NCBI GenBank assembly: GCA_013696915.1
Contig: JACCXR010000308.1
Location: 1-9,601, forward strand
DNA length: 9,601 nt
Direction of reading: 5' to 3'
Source: Euzebyaceae bacterium
GTDB lineage: Bacteria; Actinomycetota; Nitriliruptoria; Euzebyales; Egibacteraceae
Shown here: one piece after another, positions 1 to 5,743 of the stretch
Position numbering within the stretch: position 1 is the stretch's first letter
Layout of the letters: each line of letters begins with the position of its first letter
Made by a program: the position numbers and the translations under genes
Notes under the pieces: model-generated
What the model was told of the DNA's origin: nothing
Database searches by the model: none
Seen by the model: the letters and a program-made list of their open reading frames with translations, nothing else

Positions 1-147
1 GGGGGGGACAGTGCGCATAGGCCCATCAGACCAGTAGTCGCGATGGTGATGGCCTACCGTGGTGTCGCGTTGGTCGGCTAGCAGGAAGCCGATCAGGAGC
101 GCGGAGAGCGGGTCGAACCCGTCGAACCAGCCGTCGCCGTCCGACAT
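1..147 (-). CDS. Small protein of unknown function, C-terminus cut by window edge
   Basis: An ATG at 147-145 on the minus strand opens a frame that stays open to the window edge (49 codons seen). The start is supported by a strong ribosome-binding sequence, GGGAGGGG at 163-156, 8 bases upstream and lying inside the last codons of the preceding 74-aa gene. Only 5 bases separate that gene's TAG from this ATG, so it looks like the fourth member of the minus-strand operon. The N-terminus is acidic and Gly/Trp/Phe-rich (MSDGDGWFDGF), followed by a short hydrophobic stretch at residues 14-24 (LSALLIGFLLA) and then a His/Asp-rich segment (VGHHHRDYW). I do not recognise the family. The hydrophobic stretch is short for a transmembrane helix. 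The last visible codons come from a run of seven C's, where a sequencing indel would matter. Confidence 0.6.
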   Translation of the reverse strand, partial: MSDGDGWFDGFDPLSALLIGFLLADQRDTTVGHHHRDYWSDGPMRTVPP

Positions 148-152
148 GCCTG

Positions 153-377
153 CTAACCCCTCCCTATATGACTCGGCAGGACTGTGACCTTTGCCTCACC
201 GAGTCCGAGGTCGATGAGGGTGCCCGCAGCGGATCCCAGGCCGGGATGAATGGTGGCGACGCGTCGCCGGAGCGCTGCGGAGCCACGGGCGGGTCCCCTC
301 TCCTCGACTATGGTGTCGAAGGACACCACGTCGAGTCTGGGAGGCGTGACGTAACTACTGGGCCGCGGGGCGCTCAT
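153..377 (-). CDS. Small protein of unknown function (74 aa)
   Basis: A 74-aa frame whose ATG overlaps the stop of the 313-aa gene as ATGA (377-374), the usual layout for translational coupling. No separate ribosome-binding site is visible, which fits reinitiation after the upstream gene. The protein is basic and Arg/Gly/Ala-rich in its middle (residues about 27-45), with a tail of alternating hydrophobic residues (GLGEAKVTVLPSHIGRG). No catalytic motif, cysteine cluster, signal peptide or membrane segment is visible, and I do not recognise the family. Support comes from its place between two other tightly packed frames and from the next gene's Shine-Dalgarno sequence sitting in its 3' end. 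The opposite strand at 168-557 is also open, but its product is low-complexity and it lacks such context. Confidence 0.55.
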   Translation of the reverse strand: MSAPRPSSYVTPPRLDVVSFDTIVEERGPARGSAALRRRVATIHPGLGSAAGTLIDLGLGEAKVTVLPSHIGRG

Positions 378-1315
378 CGGATGACTCGGGTCAGGCGGGC
401 GGCGTGGCGCAGGCCCGTTGCGTACGCCAACGGCTTGAGGCGTGCTGCCGGTGGCAGTTCGCGGTGCTGGAAGATCGCATCCTCGATGGCTTCGACGTTG
501 CCCGAGGTGAGCACGAGCTCAAGGGCCAGATCGACACGGCGCAGGATCGGCACGTAGGCGCCTCCCTGCTCGCGCTGGAGAGCGGGTGCTCCGAGGTCTA
601 CGCGCAGCCGTCCGTCGTGCACACGCAACGCGTCGGTGGTCGTGAACCCCACCTGCCCCATGCGTAGCTGCCCGAGCGTGCGATCACTGGCGAGCGGCCC
701 GCGGGCCTGTCCAGCAGCTAGCTGGACGTCGCGCCAGTCGCAGAACAACTCCACCAGTTCGCGCGGGGCCCAGGTGACCTCGGTGCCGACCATGCCGGCG
801 ACGTCACCCAGCGACAGGCGGTGGATGTCGCGGCTGAGGGCGGCATGGCTCTCGCACAACGGCACGACCCACCGGTGGGTGTCGGAGCCGCCGGTGCGCC
901 ATGCGTACAGGCCGGGCAGCTCGGTCGAGCGCTGGGGGCCGTCGCACAGGGGGCACAGCGGCATGATCTGAGCGCCGAGCACTCGCTGCTGCTCGGCACG
1001 GACCGCTTGCGGTCCGGCGATCTCAACGCCGCCGAGCTCGACGGTGAGCAGGGCCGCACCGGCCAGGGCGGCGTGGTCAGGCTGCAGCAGCGTCATGAGC
1101 CCGTCGGCGTCGTAGGCGGCGTAGAAGCCGCAGGTGCAGTCAGTGGCCGGCGCCTGGTGGTCGCCGCCCTCGGCGCACTCGGCGTACCCCTCGGCGGCGT
1201 AGGGCAGCGTGTCGATCCACGGGAAGAACAGACCGGACCGTGCCGACAGGTCGATGCCCAAGCGAGCAAGCTTCACCGCCTTTCGCAGCGGGGCAGGCGA
1301 CGGAAGGGCGCTCAT
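374..1315 (-). CDS. Putative zinc-binding actinobacterial protein of unknown function (313 aa)
   Basis: A 313-aa protein starting at an ATG that overlaps the stop of the 41-aa peptide gene as ATGA; a G-rich Shine-Dalgarno-like run (GGGGG) lies about 6 bases upstream. Residues about 43-110 carry a pattern I associate with an uncharacterised actinobacterial domain: C47, then GDHQAPATDCTCGFYA (H53, C60, C62), followed by VELGGVEIAG and a conserved-looking RAE. Residues 121-157 form a CPLC ... CESH arrangement (C121, C124, C154, H157), typical spacing for a structural zinc site. The C-terminal 130 residues are helical-looking and end in a basic stretch. There is no signal peptide or membrane segment, so it is probably cytosolic. 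It is the main member of a four-gene operon divergent from an XRE-DUF3293 regulator. Metal binding is inferred from cysteine and histidine spacing only, and the biochemical role is unknown. Confidence 0.85.
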   Translation of the reverse strand: MSALPSPAPLRKAVKLARLGIDLSARSGLFFPWIDTLPYAAEGYAECAEGGDHQAPATDCTCGFYAAYDADGLMTLLQPDHAALAGAALLTVELGGVEIAGPQAVRAEQQRVLGAQIMPLCPLCDGPQRSTELPGLYAWRTGGSDTHRWVVPLCESHAALSRDIHRLSLGDVAGMVGTEVTWAPRELVELFCDWRDVQLAAGQARGPLASDRTLGQLRMGQVGFTTTDALRVHDGRLRVDLGAPALQREQGGAYVPILRRVDLALELVLTSGNVEAIEDAIFQHRELPPAARLKPLAYATGLRHAARLTRVIR

Positions 1316-1437
1316 CGCGCACCCCCAGCCGGCGCCTCGATGGCCGCCTCAGCGATCGGACCAATATCGGTCTGGACCGCGTCCTCTTCTGTAATCGCCG
1401 CTCGGAGGGTTCGCACCGTCGGGTTCCCTAACTCCAT
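1312..1437 (-). CDS. 41-aa small protein heading the operon
   Basis: An ATG at 1437-1435 opens a 41-codon frame ending in TGA at 1314-1312, which overlaps the ATG of the 313-aa gene (ATGA). A good Shine-Dalgarno sequence, AAGGAG, lies about 6 bases before the ATG. The peptide begins MELGNPTVRTLRAAI and ends in an Ala/Glu/Gly-rich segment (EAAIEAPAGGAR), with an acidic centre (TEEDAVQTD). It has no Cys, Ser or Trp, which argues against a lanthipeptide- or sactipeptide-type precursor. It could be a regulatory leader peptide, a small partner of the next protein, or simply a small structural gene; the sequence does not decide. The support is the Shine-Dalgarno sequence, the coupled overlap, and position at the 5' end of the operon. 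Confidence 0.65.
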   Translation of the reverse strand: MELGNPTVRTLRAAITEEDAVQTDIGPIAEAAIEAPAGGAR

Positions 1438-1513
1438 CTCGCACTCCTTCTGGGTCCGTGTTGGGTGCAGGAGTCGCCGGACGCGTGCTGCCGTTCAACC
1501 CCTTGCATGCACC

Positions 1514-1527
1514 CTGTATGGACACAG
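1514..1527. promoter_or_regulatory. Candidate operator 1 (CTGT-N6-ACAG inverted repeat)
   Basis: CTGTATGGACACAG is an imperfect dyad with CTGT and ACAG arms 6 bases apart, overlapping the -10 region and start site of the minus-strand operon. A related sequence (ATGGATACACAG) occurs at the start of the divergent regulator gene. Shared motifs at both promoters of a divergent pair are typical of an XRE-type autoregulator, but the assignment is inference. Confidence 0.35.
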
Positions 1528-1531
1528 TATA
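1526..1531 (-). promoter_or_regulatory. Candidate -10 element of the minus-strand operon
   Basis: The minus strand reads TATACT at 1531-1526, close to the actinobacterial TANNNT consensus. Transcription would begin near 1519, giving a leader of roughly 80 bases before the 41-aa gene. No good -35 hexamer is visible 16-18 bases upstream. The element abuts the inverted repeat at 1514-1527, which would suit repression by steric block. Confidence 0.4.
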
Positions 1532-1636
1532 GCCACTAAGTCGGCACACACCACGCCCTGAAGCGACACTCAAGGAGTCGAAGGCGGCCGATGGCCGGCA
1601 TCCACCTGACTGCGGAGCTAGATCAGCCCCTGTGCC

Positions 1637-1642
1637 TACACT
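1637..1642 (+). promoter_or_regulatory. Candidate -10 element for a leaderless regulator mRNA
   Basis: TACACT at 1637-1642 fits TANNNT and is followed by exactly 6 bases and then the ATG at 1649. In actinobacteria this spacing puts transcription start at or next to the A of the start codon, giving a leaderless transcript. No Shine-Dalgarno sequence precedes this ATG, which agrees. The -35 region is not recognisable. Confidence 0.5.
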
Positions 1643-1660
1643 GTGCTCATGGATACACAG
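1641..1660. promoter_or_regulatory. Candidate operator 2 (CTGTG-N10-CACAG inverted repeat)
   Basis: A perfect 5-base dyad, CTGTG and CACAG separated by 10 bases, spans the -10/start region and first codons of the XRE regulator gene. Its right half (ATGGATACACAG) resembles the ATGGACACAG of operator 1 at 1518-1527. Binding here would block the regulator's own transcription. This is inferred from position and symmetry only. Confidence 0.35.
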
Positions 1661-3088
1661 GAAGAGCAGGCACAAGACCCGATGCGTGAGGGCTTCTCCG
1701 CCGCGTTGCGCCGGTTGCGTCTGCAGGCTGGGTTGTCCCGCGAGGAGCTCGCCGAGCGCAGCCAGGTGAGCGAGTCCTACCTGGCTAAGTTGGAGCAGGG
1801 GCAGCGCTTCCCTAGCCCGAAGGTTCTGGCGCGCATCGCCGATGCCGTCAGCGTGACCCGACGCGACCTCATCGAGATGGCCGAGCAGCAGGGGCTTGGG
1901 GACCATGGAGCAGCAGCCGATGACGCCTTTGCTCCGTCCAACCAGCCAAGCGCACCCATGCTGCGTCGACCCGCATCAATGGGACGGCGTGAAATTGCCG
2001 CAGAGACCGTCGAACCGATGTCGGCCGACGAACACCTCCCTGGCCTGCCCCCGTGGCTGACAAGGCTGCAGATCGCAGTCGAGCCGCTCGTTGAGCGCGG
2101 CGGGCCCGACCTGATCGAGGCTGTGGAACGCGTGGCCCGCCACCTGGTGCGGGCGACAGGTGACGATCGGCCGCAGGAGACGTTGAAAATCCTGGATCAA
2201 CTTTTCGAGGTCGAGCAACCACCCGAACGCGTCAGCAGGCTGCTCGAGGTGACTTTGGCCTATCTCCGCGATACTGCGCGTGCCTCCGATGAAGAGTTCG
2301 AACTCACTCGACTGCTGGACATCGCCGCCGCCCTGCTGCGGCGCGACGAGGGCGCCTTACCACGGGTCGCCTCCATACCGATCGGCCGCGACCACTACGT
2401 GTGGCTGACCGCCTTGGGCGTCGACGACGAGGGGGGGATGTGGATTGATCCGCTCGCCACCGCCCACCGCGCAGGCATCGACGACTCGGACCCCTTGGTT
2501 CGCCGCCTCGACGACGGGCGAGTCCAAGTGGATCTCTCGCGCTTGGATTCGCCCAAGCTGCCCCCACGGAATCCGAGCCGCCACCGCACACGAGCGCAAG
2601 TCGTCCGCGCCCTGAACCGCACCCATCTGCCCCTCAGCGCCTACGAAGCAACGCTGATCCGCATCCAGTGGGAGCCAGCTGTGACCATTGAGGTCGCACC
2701 TGCACCGCTCGGTGAGCGCGACGGCGAGTTTCCAGCCAGCCGCCGCAGCATCCACATCATCACCGCCCACAATCCGGCCCCCCACGTTCTCCCCCCCGAG
2801 GCAAACGCTCGCCGCAACGAACAGCTCCTAGCTGAGATACAGGAAGCGGGCCTGTCCTGGCGTCCTGCCAGCGGCTCCTCGGCGGACCCCAACGAGCCCT
2901 GGGAGGAACGCTCATTTGCCCTGCTCGACATCGACCGCGGCGTAGCGATGGATTTGGCCCGCAGCTACGGCCAAGCTGCGATCTTCGAGTGGCTCCCCGA
3001 CCACCGCGCCGTCGTGCTGTGCAGCAGGGACGACCGAGCGCATGAGGAGGCCGTAAAGCCAACCGGCTGGAACGCCCGCTGGTCCTAG
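1649..3088 (+). CDS. XRE-family regulator with C-terminal DUF3293-like domain (479 aa)
   Basis: Residues about 15-72 form a classic XRE/Cro-type helix-turn-helix (ALRRLRLQAGLSREELAERS, then VSESYLAKLEQGQRFPSP). A Pro/Ala-rich linker leads to a helical middle region (about 128-235) and a mixed region (about 238-330). Residues about 332-461 resemble DUF3293: YEATLIRIQW, then ITAHNP, an EANARRN block, an EERSFALL block, and a final YGQAAIFEW, matching the family's usual order of TAyNP, eNxxRn, EpSf and fgQnAIf. DUF3293 has no established function to my knowledge and usually occurs as a short stand-alone protein, so this fusion is unusual. The ATG at 1649 was chosen over the GTG at 1643 because TACACT lies 6 bases upstream (leaderless pattern). 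The gene diverges from the four-gene minus-strand operon and probably regulates it and itself. Confidence 0.9.
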   Translation: MDTQEEQAQDPMREGFSAALRRLRLQAGLSREELAERSQVSESYLAKLEQGQRFPSPKVLARIADAVSVTRRDLIEMAEQQGLGDHGAAADDAFAPSNQPSAPMLRRPASMGRREIAAETVEPMSADEHLPGLPPWLTRLQIAVEPLVERGGPDLIEAVERVARHLVRATGDDRPQETLKILDQLFEVEQPPERVSRLLEVTLAYLRDTARASDEEFELTRLLDIAAALLRRDEGALPRVASIPIGRDHYVWLTALGVDDEGGMWIDPLATAHRAGIDDSDPLVRRLDDGRVQVDLSRLDSPKLPPRNPSRHRTRAQVVRALNRTHLPLSAYEATLIRIQWEPAVTIEVAPAPLGERDGEFPASRRSIHIITAHNPAPHVLPPEANARRNEQLLAEIQEAGLSWRPASGSSADPNEPWEERSFALLDIDRGVAMDLARSYGQAAIFEWLPDHRAVVLCSRDDRAHEEAVKPTGWNARWS

Positions 3089-3351
3089 AAGCCCGGTCGT
3101 GGACAGACTTGTCACCCAACGTCGGTCCATCTAGCGAATCCGTAGCGCCGCGTGACGTCAGCGGTGCTCTCCCGCCCACCGCAGCGCACGCAGACCCGAG
3201 CTCACCACGTTGCTCAACCACCCAGCCACGCGGTCATCACTGCGGACTCCCGCTACGAAGCAGGCCGGCACGAGCGTCGTCGCGGCGAGACGGCCATTGA
3301 TGGCAACCAACGGCATCCACAGACCGACCGGGGAACGAGCACGCTCGCTGT

Positions 3352-4353
3352 TCACCGAGCCACGTCCATGAAGTCGACCTCCGCAGCCGCCGTATCTGAC
3401 ACCGTCACCCGGACGGAAGGGCCGAGGAAGATGTGCTCCACGTCCAGTTCGACGGCGACCTCGAGCGGCGGCCATTCATCCCGAGGATGCCAATCCAGCA
3501 GATGGATGTCGCCGCTCCGCCGCCATGGGCCTACAACGCTCCTAAGCTCCGGCTCAGAGCCCGTAAGACCGATCTCCCCGGCCTCTTGGCTCGACTCGGC
3601 AGTGGTCGGGCCAGCCGCTAGCACGACGCCCAGTTTCTCACCAAGGAAGGTGAGCATGGGCTCGTCGTAGAGTTCGCGCCACTCCTCGCTGCGCTGGCGC
3701 AGGATATTGATCGCGGAGATGATCTCGTCGGGTTCCTCGCGTGGTCGTCCACGCAGCTCATACGCCGCCGCCTCCCAATCGGGGAGCTTGCCCTGGGCGG
3801 CATCCACGGCGGCATCGTCGGCTTCCACCAGGTGGAGCACTGCCAGGTCAGCCAGCCAGCGTGGCATCCACCAGCGGTTCTGCTCATGAACCGGGATGCT
3901 CGAGTGCACCACAACACTGTCGTCCTCGAGTCGAACGAACGTCGCAAGAGCGGTCCTGCAGTTGAAGTCGTTCAGGCGTTCGTCCGTCAAAGATCCGGGT
4001 AAGGCGGTGGCCACGGTGGTCTCGATCGACACGGTCGAGATGGCAATGCCTGCGTCTTCGAATGGCGCGGACGCCCTGATCCACTGCTGCTGGTGGTGAG
4101 GAAGCCAGACCACCTCCCGCAAGCCCCGGATGCTCCATTCAGCGTCGATCTGCAGCATCTCGTCGGCGATGTAGGCGACGGTTTCCGCACCCCACTCAAG
4201 CGGGTCCTCCCCCCGGCCGAGTACTCGGTGCGCCTCCCGCGTCCTGTGTGTAAGAGGCACACGACGGGTTCGCTCCGCATCGATGTGACCTTCGACGACG
4301 ATCATGCGGTCGCCAATGCCGGGCTGATCTTGCCCGCGACGCTGCTGGATCAT
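3352..4353 (-). CDS. Hypothetical protein, N-terminus probably disrupted by an IS fragment
   Basis: A long minus-strand frame of up to 333 aa. From about residue 54 onward (WGAETVAYIADEM, then AEWSIRGLREVVWLPHHQQQ) it looks like a genuine acidic soluble protein with many Trp, Glu and Asp residues. The weak overall pattern (edge-strand WLPHHQQQW, then VSIETTVAT, then an ERLNDFN-type stretch) recalls YbjN/chaperone-like sensory folds, but I would not assign that. The first 35 or so codons are antisense to an IS1380-like transposase remnant (4246-4413), so they are probably not native. In-frame ATGs lie at 4353, 4305 and 4158, and none has a convincing Shine-Dalgarno sequence. A start at 4158 gives 268 aa but leaves native-looking residues upstream, so the original start has probably been lost. 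Stop TGA at 3354-3352. It may be expressed from a start inside the IS scrap, or be a pseudogene. Confidence 0.65.
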   Translation of the reverse strand: MIQQRRGQDQPGIGDRMIVVEGHIDAERTRRVPLTHRTREAHRVLGRGEDPLEWGAETVAYIADEMLQIDAEWSIRGLREVVWLPHHQQQWIRASAPFEDAGIAISTVSIETTVATALPGSLTDERLNDFNCRTALATFVRLEDDSVVVHSSIPVHEQNRWWMPRWLADLAVLHLVEADDAAVDAAQGKLPDWEAAAYELRGRPREEPDEIISAINILRQRSEEWRELYDEPMLTFLGEKLGVVLAAGPTTAESSQEAGEIGLTGSEPELRSVVGPWRRSGDIHLLDWHPRDEWPPLEVAVELDVEHIFLGPSVRVTVSDTAAAEVDFMDVAR

Positions 4354-4413
4354 CTCGGGTTGGAGGCCGCGGGGGACGAGGCGGTGTCGATCGGTTACCG
4401 GCCGGGTCCTTAG
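4246..4413 (+). mobile_element. IS1380-like transposase N-terminal remnant
   Basis: The frame from GTG 4246 reads VCKRHTTGSLRIDVTF, then DDDHAVANAGLILPATLLDH, LGLEAAGDEAV and SIGYRPGP, then stops at TAG 4411-4413. The DD-HAVANAGLILPATL-LGL pattern matches the N-terminus of actinobacterial IS1380-type transposases as I know them. Only about 55 of the usual 450 or so residues are present, with none of the catalytic DDE core, so the element is dead. The native reading would continue after RPG, and the sequence departs at about 4407. No terminal inverted repeat or target duplication could be recognised. The scrap overlaps the 5' end of the minus-strand hypothetical gene and probably truncated it. 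Confidence 0.6.
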
Positions 4414-4844
4414 TGGCTCGCAACCTTGTGCAGGAACTGGGGGCTTGGGCTACCGGCCCCGATGGGGGAGTTCGCTACGGGACTTTCCTGCCCTCGGCCA
4501 TCTCCGGGCGCCTGAACGATGAGGAGGGGCTCGCTCTCGCCCGGCTGGTCGTCAGGGACGTCGATGCGCAAGTTCGCTTGGCGGTGCGGGCGCTGAAGGA
4601 GATGGATGCGCGCTCCCTTGATTCGGTGAGAACTTCGGTGCGACGAAGCGCCCTGATCAATCGCCGGCTGGCCGTTGGGCACGTCGAGGATCCAGCTGCA
4701 CCGGCGCGGCGCGACGGTTCCGTACCGTCGGCTCCCGGGTCGCTCCCGGCGGGCGGCACCTCGTTGCGCCGCCGCTCGGATGGTGGCGCGCGATCGGCCG
4801 TCCGCACCGACATCAGAGGAAGTGATGTATATTTGACCGTGTGA
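4413..4844 (+). CDS. Hypothetical protein or gene remnant (143 aa)
   Basis: GTG 4413 opens a 143-codon frame ending at TGA 4842-4844, which overlaps the antitoxin's GTG. Residues about 1-92 look like real protein: ARNLVQELGAWATGPDGG, then RYGTFLPSAISGRLNDEEG, then a helical, charged ALARLVVRDVDAQVRLAVRA and INRRLAVGHVED. Beyond about residue 93 the product is low-complexity Ser/Arg/Gly/Pro and probably reads through the toxin-antitoxin promoter region. The start abuts the end of the IS1380 scrap and has no ribosome-binding site, so this may be the tail of a gene cut by the same event. The family is not recognised. The opposite strand is open too (4475-5479), but its translation is low-complexity. 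Confidence 0.35.
   Translation: MARNLVQELGAWATGPDGGVRYGTFLPSAISGRLNDEEGLALARLVVRDVDAQVRLAVRALKEMDARSLDSVRTSVRRSALINRRLAVGHVEDPAAPARRDGSVPSAPGSLPAGGTSLRRRSDGGARSAVRTDIRGSDVYLTV
4828..4833 (+). promoter_or_regulatory. Candidate -10 element for a leaderless toxin-antitoxin mRNA
   Basis: TATATT at 4828-4833 is followed by 7 bases and then GTG 4841, the antitoxin start, which fits a leaderless transcript. The AT-rich patch (GATGTATATTTGA) stands out in very GC-rich surroundings, and there is no Shine-Dalgarno sequence before the GTG. No -35 hexamer is evident. Confidence 0.5.
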
Positions 4845-5305
4845 ACGTCGCCGAACACACCTTCACCCACATGCTGCGTCACTCGGGCGCCGTGCTGGCC
4901 GAGGTCGAGCACCGCGACGTCGTGCTGCGCCGCCGGGACGGCGACGACCTGATCTTGGGGTTGCGGGCCCGGGAGGCGTCGGTGCGCGACACCCTCGGTG
5001 TCCTCGCCCGCCTGCTGCTGGCCGCCAGCGGCGACCCCGACACCCGTGACCGGGTCAGCGCCGCGCTGGCCGTGGCGTTGCCGTGGAGCCGGTTCCTGCC
5101 CGACCCCGAACGAGCCGAGCTGTTCGAGTCGCTGACCGCCACTGCCGCGGCATGCGTCGACGTCGACATCTTCGAGCCGCTCGCCCATCTGCTCGAGGGA
5201 TGGCGGGCCAGCGCCGAGGTGCACGCCAATCCCAACCTTGCCGGCCTGCTCGGCGTCGAACGGCCCGGACCACCGGTGAGGATCACCCGCCCGAAAGCGA
5301 GCTGA
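4841..5305 (+). CDS. Phd/YefM-like type II antitoxin
   Basis: This 154-aa protein is the probable antitoxin of the RelE-like toxin starting 5 bases downstream. Residues 2-40 (NVAEHTFTHMLRHSGAVLAE, then VEHRDVVLRRRDGDDLILGL) follow the Phd/YefM pattern: an N-terminal strand-helix, a short loop, then a VxLRRRDGxDLIL strand pair that forms the DNA-binding dimer. Residues 45-155 are helical and should carry the toxin-wrapping part; the LPWSRFLPDPERAELFE and PLAHLLEGWRASAEV stretches recur in actinobacterial antitoxins of this kind. It is longer than classical Phd/YefM (80-90 aa) but usual for this group. GTG 4841 was chosen because the Phd-like fold begins at once and TATATT lies 7 bases upstream. 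Autorepression of its own promoter is expected from the family but not shown here. Confidence 0.8.
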   Translation: MNVAEHTFTHMLRHSGAVLAEVEHRDVVLRRRDGDDLILGLRAREASVRDTLGVLARLLLAASGDPDTRDRVSAALAVALPWSRFLPDPERAELFESLTATAAACVDVDIFEPLAHLLEGWRASAEVHANPNLAGLLGVERPGPPVRITRPKAS

Positions 5306-5310
5306 CTGGG

Positions 5311-5718
5311 GTGACCCGCCCGGAACGGGTCCACCGTCCGGCCCGCACCGACGAATGGGAGATCGTCGCCGCGGACAAAGGGGTGGCCGACGACTGGGAC
5401 CGTTGGGCCGCCCAGGAACCCAACGCGCTTGCCGCCGCCTACGACCAGCTGGCGTCCAACCCGACCCAGTTCTCGGCACGACAGAAACGCCTTGAGGGGG
5501 CCACCTACGGGACCGGCACCTACCAAGGGCAGACCTACGACCGGTGGCAGTACGAGGCCACCGCCGGCGGGCGGATCTTCTACTTCGTCGACGATCCCAC
5601 CGGCGGCGGCAGACGTCAGCCGCAACGACGCGGCCGCGGGCCGCGACCGAAACGACGCGTGATCGTCGAAGCCGTCCACCCCGGCCACCCCAAAGGCACC
5701 GAACGCAAACGCGGCTGA
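5311..5718 (+). CDS. RelE/HigB-like type II toxin
   Basis: A 135-aa protein, probably an mRNA-targeting RelE-superfamily toxin. It reads EWEIVAADKGVADDWDRWA at residues 15-33, a helical LAAAYDQLASNP, then the diagnostic core TYDRWQYEATAGGRIFYFVD (75-94) and closing strand VIVEAVHPGHPKGTE (117-131). The YxRWQYxxxxGGRIxY and HPKxTE signatures are typical of actinobacterial RelE-like toxins paired with Phd-like antitoxins. The odd part is a very basic insert at residues 98-116 (Arg/Gln/Pro/Gly/Lys-rich) between the last two strands, where relatives usually have a short acidic turn. The start is GTG 5311, 5 bases after the antitoxin's stop; a GGGG run directly before it is too close to act as a normal ribosome-binding site, so coupling is likely. 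The frame is intact, and whether the insert permits activity is unknown. Confidence 0.8.
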   Translation: MTRPERVHRPARTDEWEIVAADKGVADDWDRWAAQEPNALAAAYDQLASNPTQFSARQKRLEGATYGTGTYQGQTYDRWQYEATAGGRIFYFVDDPTGGGRRQPQRRGRGPRPKRRVIVEAVHPGHPKGTERKRG

Positions 5719-5743
5719 CCGCCCGAACCCTCGACGCGAGCGG

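Noticed and set aside
1312..1437. The 41-aa ORF as a RiPP precursor
   Set aside because: It has no Cys, Ser or Trp core, no recognisable leader motif, and no modification enzyme nearby.
821..1561. A 246-codon plus-strand open frame opposite the 313-aa gene
   Set aside because: Gly/Val/Arg-rich translation without motifs. The opposite strand has the Cys/His clusters, ATGA couplings and Shine-Dalgarno sequences.
3089..3351. Possible terminators in the convergent gap
   Set aside because: Only a very short CGAGC/GCTCG dyad near 3337-3348 with almost no loop and no T-run. Too weak to call.
4475..5479. A 334-codon minus-strand open frame opposite the antitoxin
   Set aside because: Low-complexity Gly/Arg/Pro translation with no recognisable motif, antisense to a well-supported Phd-like antitoxin. 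Typical of high-GC DNA.
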